Notes: generated by a model not told the origin, from the letters alone. A stretch of DNA of 64,000 nt from Oscillospiraceae bacterium (GCA_017542425.1 JAFXXH010000058.1:24240-88239), one strand, 5' to 3'; shown: positions 35,487 through 44,478, counted from the first letter of the stretch. A program made the numbers and translations.

Positions 35487-37240
35487 GCATTCGCATCGCG
35501 GTAGGAGAGGGCTCCTGCGGCCTGGCCGCCGGGGCGGCTGCGGTCCATACGGCGCTGAACCGGGCCCTGGCCGGGGCCGAGGGCGTCGCCCTGGGCATCA
35601 CCGGCTGCGTGGGGGCCTGCTTCCTGGAGCCCATCGTGGACGTGTATGACGCGGCGGGGACGCTGTACCGCTGCGTCCGGGTCCAGCCCGGCGACGCGGA
35701 GACCATCGCCGCCGCCGCCCGGACCGGGGACTTCGCCGGACTGGAGAAGCTGCTGATCTCCGACGAGGACAGGGGCTTCCTCCAGCGCCAGACCCGCATC
35801 GCCCTGCGCAACTGCGGCGTCCTGAACCCCGAGCGCCTTTCCGACTATGAATCGGCGGGCGGCTATCAGGCCCTGCGCCGGGCGCTGACGGAGCTGACGC
35901 CGGAACAGGTCATCGAAGAGATCAAGATCTCCGGCCTGGCCGGGCGCGGCGGCGCGGGCTTCCCCACCTGGTTCAAGTGGAACGCGGCCCGCCAGAGTCC
36001 CGGCACCGACAAATATCTGATCTGCAACGCCGATGAGGGCGACCCCGGGGCCTTCATGGACCGGGCCGTCATCGAGAGCGACCCCCACAACCTGATCGAG
36101 GGGATGCTCATCGGCGCTTACGCCATCGGGGCGAAGGAGGCCGTGGTCTACGTCCGGGCCGAATACCCCCTGGCCATCGTCCGCCTGAAGGAGGCCATCC
36201 GCCAGGCCAGGGCGGCGGGCTATCTGGGAGAGCGCATCTGCGGCACGGACTTCTCCTGCGACATCCGCATCAAGGCGGGAGCGGGGGCCTTCGTCTGCGG
36301 CGAGGAGACGGCCCTGATCGAGTCCCTGGAGGGCAACCGGGGTATGCCCCGGCTCAAGCCCCCCTTCCCGGCCCAGGAGGGCTACTGGCACAAACCCAGC
36401 AACATCAACAATGTGGAGACCTTCGCCAACGTGCCCTGGATCATCGCCCACGGCGGCGCGGCCTTCGCCGAGTACGGCATCGAGGGCTGCCGGGGCACCA
36501 AGGTCTTCGCCGTCACCGGCAAGGTGCGGCGCGGCGGCCTGGTGGAAGTGCCCATGGGCGTGACGCTGCGGGACGTGATCTTCGGCATCGCCGGGGGCAT
36601 CCGGGGCGGCAAGCGCTTCAAGGCCGTGCAGCTGGGCGGCCCCAGCGGCGGCTGCATCCCCGAGGCCCTGCTGGACACCCGCATCGACTACAAGAGCCTC
36701 TCCGAAACCGGGGCCATCATGGGCTCCGGCGGCATGGTGGTCATGGACGAGGACACCTGCATGGTGGGCATTGCCAAGTTTTTCCTGGACTTCACCACCC
36801 GGGAGAGCTGCGGCAAGTGCGTCCACTGCCGCATCGGCACCAAGCGCCTGGGCGAGATCCTGAACCGCATCGTCAGCGGCGAAGGACGCGAGGGCGACGT
36901 GGAGCTGCTGGAGGAGCTGTGCCAGTCCGTGAAGGACGGGGCCCTCTGCGGCCTGGGCCAGACCGCCCCCAACCCGGTGCTGAGCACCATCCGCTACTTC
37001 CGCAGCGAGTACGAGGCCCACATCCGGGCGCATCGCTGCCCGGCCAGGGAGTGCCGCGCCCTGCTGCGCTACACCATCGACCCGGCCAAGTGCATCGGCT
37101 GCTCCGCCTGTGCCCGGAAGTGCCCCACGAACGCCATCCACGGCGAACTGCGGAAGCCCTATACCATCGACCCCGCCGCCTGCATCCGCTGCGGCAGCTG
37201 CCTTGGCGCGTGCCGCTTTGACGCGGTGCATGTGGAATGA
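35483..37240 (+). CDS. NuoF-like NADH/FMN subunit with C-terminal ferredoxin domain (StnB/HydB type)
   Basis: The 585-residue flavoprotein has an N-terminal thioredoxin-like domain (about 1-90; I see cysteines at 12, 42, 46 and 63), then the NuoF core with the FMN/NADH loops GRGGAGFPTWFKW and CNADEGDPGAFMDR, the [4Fe-4S] site ESCGKCVHCRIGT, and a C-terminal double [4Fe-4S] ferredoxin (CIGCSACARKCPTNAI and CIRCGSCLGACRFDAV). This is the HydB/HndC-like subunit that holds the proposed bifurcating site. It is flanked by a NuoE-like gene and an NfnB-like gene in a tight operon. Confidence 0.92.
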   Translation: MSIRIAVGEGSCGLAAGAAAVHTALNRALAGAEGVALGITGCVGACFLEPIVDVYDAAGTLYRCVRVQPGDAETIAAAARTGDFAGLEKLLISDEDRGFLQRQTRIALRNCGVLNPERLSDYESAGGYQALRRALTELTPEQVIEEIKISGLAGRGGAGFPTWFKWNAARQSPGTDKYLICNADEGDPGAFMDRAVIESDPHNLIEGMLIGAYAIGAKEAVVYVRAEYPLAIVRLKEAIRQARAAGYLGERICGTDFSCDIRIKAGAGAFVCGEETALIESLEGNRGMPRLKPPFPAQEGYWHKPSNINNVETFANVPWIIAHGGAAFAEYGIEGCRGTKVFAVTGKVRRGGLVEVPMGVTLRDVIFGIAGGIRGGKRFKAVQLGGPSGGCIPEALLDTRIDYKSLSETGAIMGSGGMVVMDEDTCMVGIAKFFLDFTTRESCGKCVHCRIGTKRLGEILNRIVSGEGREGDVELLEELCQSVKDGALCGLGQTAPNPVLSTIRYFRSEYEAHIRAHRCPARECRALLRYTIDPAKCIGCSACARKCPTNAIHGELRKPYTIDPAACIRCGSCLGACRFDAVHVE

Positions 37241-37257
37241 AGGAGGAGCGCGTGACT

Positions 37258-39288
37258 ATGAAGGAACTGCATCTGAGCATCAACGGCGTCCCCTGCGTCT
37301 GCCAGGAGGGGGAGACCGTGCTGGACGCCGCCCGCCGGGCGGGCATCGAGATCCCCACCCTCTGCCATGACGACAGCGTGGCCCACTACGGGGCCTGCGG
37401 CGTCTGCGTGGTGGAGGCGGAGGGGAACAACAAGCTGCTGCGGGCCTGCTCCACCCGCGCCGCAGAGGGCATGGTGGTCCACACCGAGACCCCTCGGGTG
37501 ATCCAGGCCCGGAAGATCGCCCTGGAGCTGCTGATGAGCGACCATGACGGGGACTGCATGGGCCCCTGCCGCCTCCACTGCCCCGGGGACACGGACTGCC
37601 AGGCCTATGTGAAGCAGGTGGCCCTGGGCAACACCCGTGAGGCCGTCCGCATTGTCAAGGAGCGGCTGCCCCTGCCCGCCTGCATCGGCTACGTCTGCCC
37701 CCACCCCTGTGAAGCCCATTGCCGCCGGGCGCTGGTGGAGGAGCCCATCTCCATCGCCGCCATCAAGCGCTATATGTCCGTGACCCAGTTGAACGACCCC
37801 GACCGCTGGAAGCCGGAGCGGGCGCCCTCCACCGGCAAGCGTGTGGGCGTCGTCGGCGGCGGCCCCGCCGGCCTGACCGCAGCGTACTATCTCTCCTTAA
37901 TGGGACATGAAGTGACCCTCACCGAGCAGATGCCCAGGATGGGCGGGATGCTGCGCTACGGCATTCCCGAATACCGTCTGCCCAAGGCCGTGGTGGACGC
38001 CGAAGTGGCGGAGATCGCCGAGGCGGGCGTGAAGATGGAAAACGGCGTGTGCATCGGGCGCGACCTGAGCTTTGAAGCCTACCGGGCCAAATATGACGCG
38101 GTGGTGCTGGCCATCGGGGCCTGGAAGAGCTCTCCCCTGGGCTGCCCCGGCCAGGAGCTGCGGGGCGTGCTGGGCGGCATCGACTTCCTGCGCGCCGTGG
38201 CCGAGGGGGAGACCCCGGACATCGGCAGCAAAGTGGCCGTGGTGGGCGGCGGCAACACCGCCATGGACGCCTGCCGCACCGCCGTGCGCCTGGGAGCCGA
38301 GCAGGTCTATGTGGTCTACCGCCGCACCCGGGACGAAATGCCCGCCAACGCCGAGGAGATCGACGAGGCCATGGAAGAGGGCGTCATCTTCAAGTTCCTC
38401 ACCAACCCGGCGGAAGTGCTGGGAGAAAACGGCCATGTCACCGGCGTGAAGCTCCAGGTCATGGAGTTGGGCGCGCCGGACGCCTCCGGGCGGCGGAGCC
38501 CCGTGCCCGTGGAGGGAAAATTTGAGACCCTGGACGTGGACAGCGTCATCGCCGCCATCGGCCAGAAGGTGGAGCCCTCCGCCTTCCCGGTGGAGCTGAA
38601 CCGCCGGGGCATCATCGCCGCCGACGAGGCCACCTTCCGCACGAACCTGGAGGGCGTCTTCGCCGTGGGCGACGCCACCAACGGCGGCGCGGACATCGCC
38701 ATTGCCGCCATCGGCGAGGCCAGCCGCTGCGCCAAGGTGGTGGACAGCTACCTGAAAGGCCGCACGGTGCCCTACCGGAGACCCTTCGTCAGCGAGCGCA
38801 AGGTCACGGCGGCGGACTTCGCCGACCGGGAGCGCGTCGCCCGGGTCCGGGTGGAGAACCGCCCCGGCGCGGAGCGTCGGCGCGACTTCCTGCCCCTGAA
38901 CGAGGGCTACACCCCGGAGCAGGCCATGCACGAGGCCGCCCGCTGCCTGGAGTGCGGCTGCCACGACTACCACGACTGCGCCCTGATCCGCCACGCCAAC
39001 CGCTACCCCCTGGAGCCGGAGCGCTTCGGCGGCGGCGAGAAGCGCAAGCACGACAGCGAGCGGCGTCTGGAAGTCATCGAGCGGGACGCGGGCAAGTGCA
39101 TCCTCTGCAACCTCTGCGTCCGCGTCTGCGACGAAGTGGCCGGCCAGGGCCTCCTGGGCCTGGTGGGCCGGGGCTTCGGCACGGTCATCAGGCCGGAGTT
39201 CCGGGACAGCGCCCGGATCGCCGTGTGCCGCGACTGCGGGAAGTGCGTGGAGGCCTGTCCCACGGGAGCGCTGAAGCTTTTGAAGTGA
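37258..39288 (+). CDS. NfnB/GltD-like NAD(P)H oxidoreductase with N-terminal [2Fe-2S] and C-terminal ferredoxin domains (StnC type)
   Basis: The 676-residue protein begins with a plant-type [2Fe-2S] domain (cysteines about 36, 47, 50, 64), then a NuoG-like cysteine region, a [4Fe-4S] double-cluster domain as in GltD/NfnB (CIGYVCPHPCEAHCRR), the FAD fold VGVVGGGPAGLTAAYY, the NAD(P) fold VAVVGGGNTAMDACR, and a C-terminal double [4Fe-4S] ferredoxin (CILCNLCVRVCDEV, CRDCGKCVEACPTGAL). With the NuoE- and NuoF-like genes this matches the Stn transhydrogenase of Sporomusa ovata, which links NADH, NADPH and ferredoxin. I start at 37258 because AAGGAGG lies within the alternative start at 37237. Confidence 0.85.
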   Translation: MKELHLSINGVPCVCQEGETVLDAARRAGIEIPTLCHDDSVAHYGACGVCVVEAEGNNKLLRACSTRAAEGMVVHTETPRVIQARKIALELLMSDHDGDCMGPCRLHCPGDTDCQAYVKQVALGNTREAVRIVKERLPLPACIGYVCPHPCEAHCRRALVEEPISIAAIKRYMSVTQLNDPDRWKPERAPSTGKRVGVVGGGPAGLTAAYYLSLMGHEVTLTEQMPRMGGMLRYGIPEYRLPKAVVDAEVAEIAEAGVKMENGVCIGRDLSFEAYRAKYDAVVLAIGAWKSSPLGCPGQELRGVLGGIDFLRAVAEGETPDIGSKVAVVGGGNTAMDACRTAVRLGAEQVYVVYRRTRDEMPANAEEIDEAMEEGVIFKFLTNPAEVLGENGHVTGVKLQVMELGAPDASGRRSPVPVEGKFETLDVDSVIAAIGQKVEPSAFPVELNRRGIIAADEATFRTNLEGVFAVGDATNGGADIAIAAIGEASRCAKVVDSYLKGRTVPYRRPFVSERKVTAADFADRERVARVRVENRPGAERRRDFLPLNEGYTPEQAMHEAARCLECGCHDYHDCALIRHANRYPLEPERFGGGEKRKHDSERRLEVIERDAGKCILCNLCVRVCDEVAGQGLLGLVGRGFGTVIRPEFRDSARIAVCRDCGKCVEACPTGALKLLK

Positions 39289-39310
39289 TACCATCTGAAT
39301 GATAGCCTGT

Positions 39311-39344
39311 GGGCGCGCTGCGGAAGACCAAGTGCAGCGCGCCC
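39311..39344 (+). terminator. Terminator after the Stn-like operon
   Basis: Arms GGGCGCGCTGC and GCAGCGCGCCC (11 pairs), 12-base loop, then TGTTTT. Confidence 0.8.
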
Positions 39345-39367
39345 TGTTTTGGATCCTGTAAGACAGA

Positions 39368-39405
39368 TTGGGGGCAGCGCGGCGTCTCAGCCGCGCTGCC
39401 CCCAA
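39368..39405. terminator. Second hairpin between convergent operons
   Basis: A 15-base perfect stem (TTGGGGGCAGCGCGG and its complement, eight-base loop). The plus side continues ATTTTCCGTTTTT, so it looks like a back-up forward terminator; the minus side is less T-rich but it may also end murF transcription. Confidence 0.7.
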
Positions 39406-39432
39406 CAGATTTTCCGTTTTTCGTCCGGGCGC

Positions 39433-41268
39433 TCAAAGCCTCAAAATATACTCCAGCGTGGGCACCAGTTCCCCCCGCCGGTAGAGCGCCTCCAGTTCGT
39501 CCCTACTGACCCACCGGGCGGCCCGGACTTCCTCTGTGGGCGCGGCGCGCAGGTCGGCTTCACCGGCATAGGGGAAGAGCCAGACCTCCTGGTAGTCGAA
39601 CCACTCCGGCCTGGCCCGCTGCAACAGCAGCGTGCCCGCCGCGCCGTCCAATCGGACGCCCAGTTCCTCCCAGACCTCCCGCACGGCGGCGGCCCGGCCC
39701 GTCTCCCCGGCCAGGACACTGCCGCCCACGGACTCCCACAGCAGCGGGTCGGTGGGGCGGGTCTCCGCCCGCTGGGAGAGCAGGTAGGCCCCCTCGGCGC
39801 TGCGCAGCCAGACGTGGACGATTTTGTGGTATTCCCCCGGATGCAGGGGCAGGCCCCGCCGCCGGGTCTCCCCGGTGGGCCGGCCGGAAGCGTCGCAGAG
39901 GTCCCAGAGTTCCGGCTCCTCCGCCAGGGCCAGATGCTCCAGCACACGGGTGACTTCCTCAAATCTGGCCCCCCGGCTGGCCTTCACCAGCACCGTGTCG
40001 CCCGCTTGCAGCACATAGGGCAGGGCCGCCAGCAGCATCCGCTTGATGGGGTAGTCCAGGGCGATGTCCCCGGCCCCCTCCGCGATGTGGCGGGCCTCCG
40101 GGCCGCAGCTCAGCACCAGGTCGATGCCCAGACGGCGTGCCAGTTCGCCCGTCTCCCGGTGTAGGGCGGCGCTCCGGTCCCCCAGCTCCCGCATATCGCC
40201 CAGAATCGCCACCTTGCGCCCCGGCAGGGCTGCCAGGGAGCGCAGGGCCGCAGCGGTGGAGGTGGGGTTGGCGTTGTAGCAGTCGTCGATGACCCGCAGC
40301 AAGTCGGTGTGGAAGACCCGGCAACGGCTGCCCACCGGGACGTAGTCGGCCACCCCGGCGGCGATCTCCTCCGGGCGCAGCCCCAGGGCCATGCCCACCG
40401 CCGCCGCGCCCAAGGCGGCGTAGACCATATGTTCTCCAAAGGCGGGGATGCGCAGGGCAAAGCGCGTCCGCTCCGTCACCACGGTGCAGCGGATCTCCTC
40501 TCCGTCGGTCTCCACGTCCTCGGCCCGCACGTCGCACCAGGCCCCCAGGCCGTAGCTGAGTTTCGGCACCGGGCAGTCCATTCCGGCCAGCAGCGGGTCG
40601 TCCCCGTTGCAGACCGCCAGGCCGTCCGGGGGCAGAAAGGCGTTCATGCGGCTTTTTTCCGCCAGCACCCCGGCCCGGCTGCCCAGAAATTCCAGATGGG
40701 CGTCGCCGATGTTGGTATAGAGGGCCACGGTGGGCCGGGCCAGGGCCGCGATGCGGTCCATGTCTCCGGGGTGGCTGACCCCCAGCTCCACCACGGCGGC
40801 GCTGTGCTCCTCCCGCAGCCCGAAGAGGGTCAGGGGCACGCCCAGGTCGTTGTTGAAGTTGCCCTGGGTCTTGTGGACCCGGAAGCGCCGGGCCAGGACG
40901 CAGGCGAGCATCTCCTTGGCCGTGGTCTTGCCCACGGAGCCGGTGACGCCCACCAGGGGCAGGGCGAACTGGGCGCGGTAGAACCCGGCCAGGGTCTGCA
41001 AGGCCCGCAGGGTGTCCTCCACCAGCAGCACGCAGCCCGTCACGCCCTCTGGCACGCGCTCAGCCAGGGCGCACTTGGCCCCCGCCGAGAGTGCCGCGCC
41101 GATATAGTCATGGCCGTCGGAGCGTTCGCCCCGGATGGCGGCGAAGAGGCAGCCCGGCGTCACGGCCCGGCTGTCGGTGACCACGGCCGTGATCTCCCCC
41201 GGCGGCACCGCCCCGTGGATCTCCGCGCCGCAGACGGCGGCGATGCGCTCAAGACTCAGATTTTTCAT
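39433..41268 (-). CDS. murF: MurF-Nudix fusion: UDP-MurNAc-tripeptide--D-Ala-D-Ala ligase joined to a Nudix hydrolase
   Basis: Residues 1-450 are MurF, the last cytoplasmic peptide ligase of peptidoglycan precursor synthesis: P-loop GVTGSVGKTT at 107-116, KTQGNFNNDLGVPLTL, the ligand strand VIDDCYNANPTS, and LGDMRELG. From residue 453 a Nudix domain follows, starting ELWDLCDASGRPTGE, with a perfect Nudix box at 516-538 (GSVLAGE, then REVWEELGV). The junction is near base 39912 with no stop, frameshift or start site that would split it. The Nudix part resembles the IPP-isomerase-like/ADP-ribose type with an N-terminal beta segment. The gene overlaps ddl by 20 bases. Substrate of the Nudix part is unknown. 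Confidence 0.92.
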   Translation of the reverse strand: MKNLSLERIAAVCGAEIHGAVPPGEITAVVTDSRAVTPGCLFAAIRGERSDGHDYIGAALSAGAKCALAERVPEGVTGCVLLVEDTLRALQTLAGFYRAQFALPLVGVTGSVGKTTAKEMLACVLARRFRVHKTQGNFNNDLGVPLTLFGLREEHSAAVVELGVSHPGDMDRIAALARPTVALYTNIGDAHLEFLGSRAGVLAEKSRMNAFLPPDGLAVCNGDDPLLAGMDCPVPKLSYGLGAWCDVRAEDVETDGEEIRCTVVTERTRFALRIPAFGEHMVYAALGAAAVGMALGLRPEEIAAGVADYVPVGSRCRVFHTDLLRVIDDCYNANPTSTAAALRSLAALPGRKVAILGDMRELGDRSAALHRETGELARRLGIDLVLSCGPEARHIAEGAGDIALDYPIKRMLLAALPYVLQAGDTVLVKASRGARFEEVTRVLEHLALAEEPELWDLCDASGRPTGETRRRGLPLHPGEYHKIVHVWLRSAEGAYLLSQRAETRPTDPLLWESVGGSVLAGETGRAAAVREVWEELGVRLDGAAGTLLLQRARPEWFDYQEVWLFPYAGEADLRAAPTEEVRAARWVSRDELEALYRRGELVPTLEYILRL

Positions 41269-42298
41269 ACTTTTTGAAGCTCGCTTCCATGATCCGCTCG
41301 CAGAGCTGGCCGTAGTCCAGGCCCTGGGCGGCGGCCATCTGGGGGATCAGGCTGGTGGGCGTCATGCCCGGCAGGGTGTTGGCCTCCAGCACATACATCC
41401 GGTCATGCTCCGTATCCCAGAGGATGTCCACCCGGCAGTAGGCGTCCACCAGCAGGGCCGCCATGACCTGCTCGGCCAGCTTTTGCGCCCGGGCCGTGGC
41501 CTCCGGGCCAATGGGGGCGGGGCAGAGTTCCTCCGTGGCCCCGGCCTGGTATTTGTTCTGATAGTCATAAAAGCCGCTTTTGGGGATGATCTCGATGACG
41601 GGCATGGCGACGCCGTCCATGACGCCCACGGTCAGCTCCCGGCCCCGGACGTAGGTCTCCACCAGCACCTCCGACTCGTAGCGGAAGGCCAGCTCCAGGG
41701 CGGCGGCGTATTCCTGGGGAGAGCGGACGATGCTGGTCCCCACGCTGCTGCCCCCGCTGCAGGGCTTTACCACCACGCAGTCCGCGGGCATGGCGCCGAT
41801 GGGCGCGCCCCGGCGCAGGGTCAGGCTCTCCGGGGTGGGAATGCCGTTTTGCCGGAACAGGGCTTTGCTCAGGCCCTTGTGCATGGCCAGGGCGCTGCCC
41901 AGATAGCCGGAGCCGGTGTAGCGCACCCCGTTCATGTCCAGGGCGGCCTGGAGCTTGCCGTTCTCCCCTTCCTCCCCGTGGAGGGCCAGGAACACCATGT
42001 CGGCAGCCCGGCAGAGGCGCAGGACATTCGGCCCGATGCGCACGCCGTCGTCCGGGCGCAGACCCTTCACCTGCTCCAGATCCGGGCTGTCCGCGCCAAT
42101 GGCGGTGGTCCCCAGGCTGACCTCCCCGCGCCGGAACACCTCCGCCGCCGTCTCAAAGGGCCGGGTATAGCCCAAAAACAGATCCACCAGCACCACGTCG
42201 TGTCCCCGCGCCTGCAGCGCCCGGGCCACGCCGGTGCCGCTGGAGATGGAAACGTCCCGCTCGTGGCTCAGGCCTCCGCAAAGCACTGCGATCTTCAT
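41249..42298 (-). CDS. ddl: D-alanine--D-alanine ligase
   Basis: The 349-residue ATP-grasp enzyme makes the D-Ala-D-Ala dipeptide that MurF then adds to the precursor, so the two neighbours act in sequence. Motifs are VLCGGLSHERDVSISSG, LALHGEEGENGKLQ, VKPCSGGSSVGTSIV, and the metal site VLEANTLPGMTPTSLIPQMA. I start at the ATG at 42298, which gives the family N-terminus and has AAAGGAGG upstream; two earlier in-frame ATGs exist. In DdlB of E. coli the omega-loop carries Tyr at the ligand site; here SGFYDYQNKYQ also has Tyr, so D-Ala, not D-lactate, is expected. Confidence 0.96.
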   Translation of the reverse strand: MKIAVLCGGLSHERDVSISSGTGVARALQARGHDVVLVDLFLGYTRPFETAAEVFRRGEVSLGTTAIGADSPDLEQVKGLRPDDGVRIGPNVLRLCRAADMVFLALHGEEGENGKLQAALDMNGVRYTGSGYLGSALAMHKGLSKALFRQNGIPTPESLTLRRGAPIGAMPADCVVVKPCSGGSSVGTSIVRSPQEYAAALELAFRYESEVLVETYVRGRELTVGVMDGVAMPVIEIIPKSGFYDYQNKYQAGATEELCPAPIGPEATARAQKLAEQVMAALLVDAYCRVDILWDTEHDRMYVLEANTLPGMTPTSLIPQMAAAQGLDYGQLCERIMEASFKKYEKSES

Positions 42299-42483
42299 AT
42301 CGAAACGCGCCTCCTTTTCAGCATTCATCCGAGTTTGTGACAGCCAGTATAGCACAAGTTTTTCCCGGATACAATGAAAAAACTGTTGTGCAGCCGCGCT
42401 TTGCTGTGCTATACTATTATGAAAAACAGCGCCGTGCCGGCGCAGACAACGACAGAAAGCGGTGAGCGGTCATCAGTTATATC

Positions 42484-43455
42484 GTGGTGGACCTGGAATG
42501 GAACCAGGCGATGAGCTCCAAGAGCTCCGTCTTCAACTACCTCCCCATCCATCTGCGCGGGGAGATCATCGAGATTGGCGCGGTCAAGCTGAACGACGAC
42601 TGGACCCCCGGCGAGGAATTCCAGATCGACGTGAAGCCGGTCTATTTCCGCAAGATGCACTACAAGGTGAAAAAGCTCACCGGCATCGACGGGAACCGCC
42701 TGAGCCACGCCCCCGGCTTTGTGGAGGCCTTTCGGCAGTTCCGGGCCTTCTGCGGCGAGGGCTGCACCTTCCTCACCTGGGGCTATGACGACAAGGGCAT
42801 CCTGGAGCAGAACATCATCGTCCACGACCAGGACTGGGACTGGATCGACGGCTGGGTGAACCTCCAGCTGATCTACAATATGCAGACCGAGGGCGACAAA
42901 AACCAGAAGGCCCTTTCCACCGCCATGGAGCACTTCGGCATCGAGCAGACCCGCGTGGCCCACGACGCCCTGGGGGACGCCTACAACACCGGCCTGGTCT
43001 GCTCCCATCTGGACATGGAGACCGGCCTGCGCCGCTATGCCGAGGCCGCCCGGCAGCTCTCCCTCCGCCGCGAGGCGCGGGAGGAGCGCGCTCTGGAGGA
43101 AGGCCCCACCCCGGTGGAGCACCTGACCTTCACCGGTTACGCCAGCCGCAACGCCGCCTTCGCCGACGAGAGTCTGCGCTGTCTGCGCTGCCCCGTCTGC
43201 GGAGCGCCCCTGAGCCTCCAGCGCTGGGTCAACCAGGGGGACAAGCGCTACATGAGCCTGGGGACCTGCGAGACCCACGGCAGCTACCTGGTGCGGGTCA
43301 AGCTGAAACGCACGGAGGAGGAGACCTGGTCGGTCAACCGCATCCTCTACGAGGCCGACGAAGGGATGCAGAACTTCTACCGCTCCAAGTGCAGCCAGCG
43401 CCGCCGCCATGCCCGGAGGCGCAAGAAAAGCAATTCGGCCAAGGCTCAGGGCTGA
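42484..43455 (+). CDS. DEDD-type 3'-5' exonuclease with C-terminal zinc-ribbon-like tail
   Basis: The protein opens with the Exo I motif VVDLEWNQ (Asp and Glu ligands) followed by GEIIEIGAVKL, has a central Exo II-type stretch and the Exo III motif VAHDALGDAYNTGLV. These are the DnaQ/RNase T fold of exonucleases annotated as KapD-like. The last 110 residues carry a CLRCPVCG pair and a very basic end (RRRHARRRKK) that could bind nucleic acid. The start is uncertain: the GTG at 42484 cuts into the first strand, while the in-frame codons before it are non-standard (ATC at 42472), back to a stop at 42463. Substrate unknown. Confidence 0.82.
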   Translation: MVDLEWNQAMSSKSSVFNYLPIHLRGEIIEIGAVKLNDDWTPGEEFQIDVKPVYFRKMHYKVKKLTGIDGNRLSHAPGFVEAFRQFRAFCGEGCTFLTWGYDDKGILEQNIIVHDQDWDWIDGWVNLQLIYNMQTEGDKNQKALSTAMEHFGIEQTRVAHDALGDAYNTGLVCSHLDMETGLRRYAEAARQLSLRREAREERALEEGPTPVEHLTFTGYASRNAAFADESLRCLRCPVCGAPLSLQRWVNQGDKRYMSLGTCETHGSYLVRVKLKRTEEETWSVNRILYEADEGMQNFYRSKCSQRRRHARRRKKSNSAKAQG

Positions 43456-43466
43456 ACAGAATAATT

Positions 43467-43518
43467 CCTCCGATCCCGCGCAAGCTAGGCTTGACATCCA
43501 GGGATCGGAGGTTTTTTT
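43467..43518 (+). terminator. Terminator-like hairpin that also covers a ribosome site
   Basis: CCTCCGATCCC (43467-43477) pairs perfectly with GGGATCGGAGG (43501-43511), followed by seven T. The GGAGG of the right arm is at the correct distance (8 bases) to serve as the ribosome site of the SLH gene whose ATG is at 43520. Confidence 0.85.
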
Positions 43519-43519
43519 G

Positions 43520-44458
43520 ATGAAACATCGTATCGTTTTGACCGCGCTGGCGTTGGTCTCCCTGCTCTGGGGCGGTCTGGGCGTCCGGGGCAGCGCCGAG
43601 GGGCGGCCCCCCGTGGCGGAGAATCTGGAGCTGGAGACCTATCGCGGCGTGTCCGTGGGCGGCTGTCTGCGGGCTGCGGACCCGGACGGCGGGACGCTGC
43701 GCTTCGTCGTCACCACCCCGCCGGGCAAGGGCCAGGTGGAGCTGGGCGAGAACGGCAGCTTCGTCTACACCCCGGAGGAGGGGCGGCGGGGCAAGGACTA
43801 CTTCGGCTACAAGGCCCAGGACGCGGAGGGCAACCTGAGCCAGGAGGCCACCGTCATCATCAAGCTGCTCAAACAGAAGACCGCCATGCGCTACACCGAC
43901 ACCGTCGGCTCTGCGGCTGACTGCGCCGCCCTGCGGCTGGCCGAGGCGGGGATCTATGTGGGGGCGCAGCTGGGGGGCAGCTACGTCTTTTCGCCGGAGC
44001 AGCCCGTGAGCCGGGAGGAATTTCTGGCCCTGTGCTGGAAGTGCGCGGGCCTGGCCCCTGCGGACCCGGATGAGACCGCCGCCTTCGCCGACGGCGACGC
44101 CGTCAGCGCCTGGGCCAGAGGCTATGTGGCAGCGGCGGCCCGGCGGGGCCTGGTGTCCGGCAGTCCGGCAGGGGAGGGGACCGGCCTGATGTTCCGCCCC
44201 GCCGACGCCATCACCGTGGCGGAGGCCGCGGCCATACTGGACCGTACCCTCTCCCTGACGGACGCCTTGCAGACCTGGTACGCCCTGGACGAGGCGATCC
44301 CCGCCTGGGCGCGGCAGAGCGCGGCCAACCTCAGCGCCTGCGGCCTGCTCCCGGAGGGCTGCCGCTTCACGGACGAGACGCTCCGCCGGGGCGACGCCGC
44401 AGTGATGCTGGTGCGGGCCATGGACCTGGTGGAAAAGCGGGGGAACGGGGAGAACTGA
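43520..44458 (+). CDS. Secreted protein with bacterial cadherin-like/Ig-like repeat and SLH domains
   Basis: The 312-residue protein has a signal peptide (about 1-27), one beta-rich repeat of the bacterial Ig/cadherin-like type (PPVAENLELETYRGVSVGG, then TPPGKGQVEL, GSFVYTPEEG and DYFGYKAQDAEGN), and two to three degenerate SLH repeats from about residue 125 (for example FADGDAVSAWARGYVAAAA with RGLVSGSP and FRPADAITVAEAAAIL). SLH repeats bind pyruvylated cell-wall polymers, so the protein is expected at the cell surface. Translation may be limited by the hairpin that covers its ribosome site. Confidence 0.85.
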   Translation: MKHRIVLTALALVSLLWGGLGVRGSAEGRPPVAENLELETYRGVSVGGCLRAADPDGGTLRFVVTTPPGKGQVELGENGSFVYTPEEGRRGKDYFGYKAQDAEGNLSQEATVIIKLLKQKTAMRYTDTVGSAADCAALRLAEAGIYVGAQLGGSYVFSPEQPVSREEFLALCWKCAGLAPADPDETAAFADGDAVSAWARGYVAAAARRGLVSGSPAGEGTGLMFRPADAITVAEAAAILDRTLSLTDALQTWYALDEAIPAWARQSAANLSACGLLPEGCRFTDETLRRGDAAVMLVRAMDLVEKRGNGEN

Positions 44459-44478
44459 GGACTGAAAACTGAAGGATT

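Noticed and set aside
43490..43520. TTGACA at 43491 as the start of an SLH gene promoter
   Set aside because: No -10 element at a suitable distance; the sequence is part of the hairpin loop.
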